IMG/VR virus record: IMGVR_UViG_3300034375_005592
Location: 1 to 47,337 of that record
From: a virus
Reading direction: 5' to 3' (one strand)
Length of the DNA stretch: 47,337 nucleotides
Both the position numbers and the translations under genes were made by a program. The notes under the pieces are model-generated. The model ran no database searches, had not been told where the DNA came from, and was given only the letters and a program-made list of their open reading frames with translations. The first letter of the stretch is position 1. The number at the start of each line of letters is the position of its first letter. This document shows positions 44,526-47,337 of the stretch, piece after piece.

Positions 44526-45770
44526 TTATAATTCTAATTTTATCTTAAGACCAGGTAGGTCTTCATTAATTTCTGATTCTTCCGAGTGAACCCATAAAAC
44601 TCTAGCTCTAGGATTTACGTGTGTATGTGCCTCACCATCTGTAAAATATATAAGACTAGTATAACTAGTATTCTCATTAAAATATTTTATTACAGGTGTA
44701 AAGTCAGTACCACCGCGTCCGTGTATCTTTAGTTCATAGGTACCAGTATATTCACTAACATCTCGTATATAAGTATCACATTGTACAAGAGTTATATCTA
44801 CACCAGTTTTATATATATGGTGCATTTCATTCATAAACTCTTTTACTTCATGATCACGTACAGATCCAGATGTGTCTATGGCTAATAAAAGTTTTTGTTT
44901 CATTTTAACTTTCATACCAGGCATATCAGGAAACTTAACGTTTTCTTTTCTACGAATTTTCTTAGTAAATATTTTAGTGCTAATGCCAGTAAATCGTCGG
45001 AGATAATTCTTCCAATTAAATTTAGGAGGAATTATTTCCTGAATCTTAATCAAACCTTTCATCTCACCAGGAACATGTCCTTGTTTCTTTTCAGTTTGTT
45101 TTTTACATTGTTCCAACACACGTTGGAGTTGCATATCTATCAATTGTTTTTCTGCTTCAGGCAAGTTTTCAAATTCTTCCCAATCATGTTTAGGAATTTT
45201 AACTTCTTTTTTTGAACCTAATCCTCCTTCTCCGTCATCACTATCTGCTGGTCCAATTAATACAACTTCTTGACTTTGATCTAGACCATCTAAAAGTTTA
45301 TCCATATTACTATCTCCACTACTACCTTGTTCTTTTTTCTTCTTTTGAGCTTTTTCTAACTCTTCATAATAATATTGAGTACCAGCTTTTCTTCTTAGAT
45401 TAAGATCACCATAATCATTGATATTTATACCTCCTTCAGGCAATCGATTTTCATCTATATATTGATTGATTTCCATATCCATTGCTATGTTAGCAAGTTT
45501 TTTATCAGAGAACTTAGTAAAAGTCAATAGATGGCCAAAAGCAATATGTAATAATTCATGTTTAAGTAAACCTGTTTTATGGTCCTCACTTAGAGTATCC
45601 CAAAAAGGTTCGCTTATCATCAATTGATAGTTGATTCCATTCTTACAAACACCAGCTGTGCCTACTCGCACATCCCATATTTTATTTAATGATAATAGAT
45701 AGAAACCGTAGAACGGTTCTTCTAACATTAGCTTCTTGCTAATTTTACTTAGAGATTCATGTTTTGTCAT
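44526..45770 (-). CDS. VWA protein with N-terminal metallopeptidase-like domain
   Basis: A 414-residue protein of the DUF2201/VWA-like type. The N-terminal domain contains LLKHELLHIAFGH (His71, Glu72, His75, His80), an HExxHxxxxH zinc site, then ANIAMDMEINQYID, typical of this putative metallopeptidase family. Residues 130-190 are a charged, Ser/Gly-rich linker. The C-terminal VWA domain has the metal-binding motif LLAIDTSGSV (Asp299, Ser301, Ser303), the later Thr in GRGGTDF and YFTDGEAH. It probably works with the adjacent AAA+ protein as a substrate-selecting partner. Whether it cleaves proteins is unproven. It overlaps the primase gene by 4 bases, so the two are translated together. Confidence 0.82.
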   Translation of the reverse strand: MTKHESLSKISKKLMLEEPFYGFYLLSLNKIWDVRVGTAGVCKNGINYQLMISEPFWDTLSEDHKTGLLKHELLHIAFGHLLTFTKFSDKKLANIAMDMEINQYIDENRLPEGGININDYGDLNLRRKAGTQYYYEELEKAQKKKKEQGSSGDSNMDKLLDGLDQSQEVVLIGPADSDDGEGGLGSKKEVKIPKHDWEEFENLPEAEKQLIDMQLQRVLEQCKKQTEKKQGHVPGEMKGLIKIQEIIPPKFNWKNYLRRFTGISTKIFTKKIRRKENVKFPDMPGMKVKMKQKLLLAIDTSGSVRDHEVKEFMNEMHHIYKTGVDITLVQCDTYIRDVSEYTGTYELKIHGRGGTDFTPVIKYFNENTSYTSLIYFTDGEAHTHVNPRARVLWVHSEESEINEDLPGLKIKLEL

Positions 45771-46768
45771 AATTTTTCTAATTTTTTATTAAAATGTTCT
45801 ACACTAAATTCTTTAGTAGTATTTTTTACTAAGTCACTGAAATCTTTAGATCCACCTAAAGGCAATACAATGAAACTAGGCACATCATATCTTTTAGAAA
45901 ACTCTTTAGCGAGTTTCATACCTGCGTCGTCGTTGTCAAAGAGACATACAACTTTTTTAAATCTAGATTTATATTCGTCCATTACAGAATCTTTCATCAT
46001 AACAGATTCTGATTGTAAGCCTATAGCAGGAACACCTACTACATCATGGAGGCTCATGACATCTTTTAAAGACTTAGTAATTACTAACAGCTCACCTGAT
46101 TTAGGCAATTGCCTATAACCTTGGTGTACAGAATAATTAGCATTGTTAATCCATTTTTTAAGTTTATTCTCAAATGGTTGATATATCTTATAAGTAACTT
46201 TACCGTCTTTGTGCTCGACATATGCATAAGCATGATTAGCAGTTTTAACAGCATTGTCATTATAAAATACATGGCTAATAGGAAACACATTAAACTTTTC
46301 TAACGTAGCTTTTTTAATACCAAATGATTGCCAATATTTTTTATCTATTGTTAACCAAGGTCTTTTCTTTATTCCTAATTCTACAGATTCTTTACGTGTT
46401 ATCCTTGTATATTCTACATTCTGTTTTACAGCATTGACATTAAAGTTAGATAACCCCATATCATATGCTACTTTTTCTAGCGCTTCATAATAATTTAAAC
46501 TAAATAATTTTCTAACTAACATGATAAAATCACCACAATCACTTGTAGCAAAATCTTTAAACATTAGTATATCTCTATTTGCTTGATGAAAAAATAACGC
46601 AAAAGAAGGAATATTGTCTTCACGAAGAGGTGAATGATAAACACCAAGTCTATCTATTTTTTCTCCCATATAAAAACTATATATCTGTTCTTGCGTAACA
46701 TGTTTTAAGATATCATCTCTTGTAATAAGATCATTAAATATTATTGAATTTAAATCTATGTTTTCCAT
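45767..46768 (-). CDS. DnaG-type primase with zinc-finger-like and Toprim domains
   Basis: A 333-residue protein. Residues 43-110 (VYHSPLREDNIPSFALFF, FKDFATSDCGDFIML) follow the CHC2 zinc-binding primase domain 'CxxPxRxDxxPSF...DFxxxxxGDxxxL', but the Cys residues are largely missing. Residues 226-300 are a Toprim fold: ELLVITKSLKDVMSL, then VVCLFDNDDAGMK with Asp278 and Asp280. The position of the usual catalytic Glu is Lys232. It would make primers for phage DNA replication. There is no helicase domain, so a separate helicase must exist outside the window. A terminator hairpin lies directly before the ATG, and the gene overlaps the VWA gene. Confidence 0.78.
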   Translation of the reverse strand: MENIDLNSIIFNDLITRDDILKHVTQEQIYSFYMGEKIDRLGVYHSPLREDNIPSFALFFHQANRDILMFKDFATSDCGDFIMLVRKLFSLNYYEALEKVAYDMGLSNFNVNAVKQNVEYTRITRKESVELGIKKRPWLTIDKKYWQSFGIKKATLEKFNVFPISHVFYNDNAVKTANHAYAYVEHKDGKVTYKIYQPFENKLKKWINNANYSVHQGYRQLPKSGELLVITKSLKDVMSLHDVVGVPAIGLQSESVMMKDSVMDEYKSRFKKVVCLFDNDDAGMKLAKEFSKRYDVPSFIVLPLGGSKDFSDLVKNTTKEFSVEHFNKKLEKL

Positions 46769-46770
46769 AA

Positions 46771-46806
46771 TAAAAAAGAGAGGGCTTTTACACCCTCTCT
46801 GTTTTT
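46771..46806 (-). terminator. Rho-independent terminator between ssDNA-binding-like and primase genes
   Basis: AGAGAGGG (46777-46784) pairs perfectly with CCCTCTCT (46793-46800) around CTTTTACA. On the minus strand it is followed by a T-tract that runs almost into the primase start codon at 46768. On the plus strand GTTTTTAT follows, so it could work both ways. It should reduce transcription of the primase operon relative to the abundant upstream protein. Confidence 0.82.
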
Positions 46807-46820
46807 ATAGTTTAGATAGT

Positions 46821-47324
46821 CTACCAATCGTCACCTTCTAGAAGCTCATCTGCTTTAGCAGTAACTTCTACTTCATCTTTCACTATTCTATCCATAGCGT
46901 CGATGGTAACGGCTAGTTTTAAACGTGTTTGACTTACATCAACACTCATAGATTCTACAAATGGAACCCAGCTACGAGGCTGAATATATTGTTTAGGGGC
47001 ATTTACAGTACCATAGGTAGCGAAAACTCTAAACTTACCAGCACTAGCTAATCCATCTTTAATATATTTCATAGCTTGGTCAAGCAATTCTTTAGGGTTA
47101 TTAGCCTTAAAGCCAATCTGATGGTCAGCACCATATACAGCGTGTATAATGTGTTTCATAGATTTACCTTGCTTTTTTACTTGTTCATCCACAGTACTAT
47201 ACTGTGTGTCTTTAGTAACATACCAATAAGAAGTAGAACACTCGCCACCATTATCATCTGTAAAAGTGATTTTATAATCAGGAGCATTTTCCTTATCATC
47301 TGGTTTCTTTTTGTAAACAGACAT
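46821..47324 (-). CDS. Putative single-stranded DNA-binding protein
   Basis: A 167-residue protein with a beta-rich body and an acidic tail ending LLEGDDW. This imitates the acidic, aromatic-ended tip (DDDIPF-like) by which SSB-type proteins recruit partners. The central part GKFRVFATYGTVNAPKQY, then RSWVPFVESMSVDV, gives strands with aromatic residues suited to stacking on bases. It is the first visible gene of the minus block, next to the primase, and is set apart by a terminator, as expected for a protein needed in high amount. No signature proves an OB fold, so a different replication accessory protein is possible. The leader is AT-rich. Confidence 0.45.
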   Translation of the reverse strand: MSVYKKKPDDKENAPDYKITFTDDNGGECSTSYWYVTKDTQYSTVDEQVKKQGKSMKHIIHAVYGADHQIGFKANNPKELLDQAMKYIKDGLASAGKFRVFATYGTVNAPKQYIQPRSWVPFVESMSVDVSQTRLKLAVTIDAMDRIVKDEVEVTAKADELLEGDDW

Positions 47325-47337
47325 TTTAACATCGTTT

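Overview
The window looks like part of a tailed phage of Bacteroidetes, most probably a crAss-like phage (order Crassvirales, podovirus-like). Four things support this: very AT-rich DNA with almost no Shine-Dalgarno-like sites; a run of very long, back-to-back virion-type genes; a 3447-residue protein carrying the DFDID metal-binding motif of the crAss-like virion RNA polymerase; and two large convergent gene blocks. A phage-borne secreted-type protein with a Bacteroidetes signal peptide and a type IX secretion-like tail suggests a host with a T9SS (for example a flavobacterium). Taxonomy and host are inference; no database search was possible.

Region 1 (about 1-36950, + strand) is a late/virion operon. 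It starts with the end of a cell-wall amidase and a hidden 43-residue basic ORF. Next come connector/tail proteins: a ring-type protein, an HU/IHF-like protein with an enlarged arm, a small acidic protein, a second ring protein and a 1435-residue tail muzzle-type protein. Then follow about 30 kb of presumed cargo or ejection proteins: a Gly/Ala-rich protein, a two-domain peptidoglycan hydrolase, a low-complexity GG-rich protein, a coiled-coil protein, a 1459-residue protein ending in a PcrA/UvrD-like Tudor module, the giant RNA polymerase (with an HExxH motif on each side of the core), and a 1489-residue protein with a degenerate EExxH motif. Genes are joined by TAATG or ATGA overlaps, which implies translational coupling.

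Region 2 (37009-38741, + strand) is a two-gene accessory cassette: a calcineurin-like phosphoesterase overlapping a secreted T9SS-cargo-like protein. It ends at a strong hairpin terminator shared with the opposing block.

Region 3 (38771-47324, - strand) is the replication/early block. In transcription order it encodes an ssDNA-binding-like protein, a DnaG/Toprim primase, a VWA-metallopeptidase protein, a MoxR-type AAA+ ATPase, an unknown 393-residue protein, a RusA-like resolvase, a PD-(D/E)XK nuclease, an unknown 202-residue protein, a spore-photoproduct-lyase-like radical SAM protein and a small acidic protein. Hairpin terminators sit immediately before two of its start codons.

Likely logic: the virion RNA polymerase and its neighbours enter the cell with the DNA and start transcription; the minus-strand block replicates, recombines and repairs the genome; the plus-strand block then builds virions. 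I saw no tRNA, rRNA, CRISPR array or insertion sequence. No stretch over 300 bases lacks a gene.
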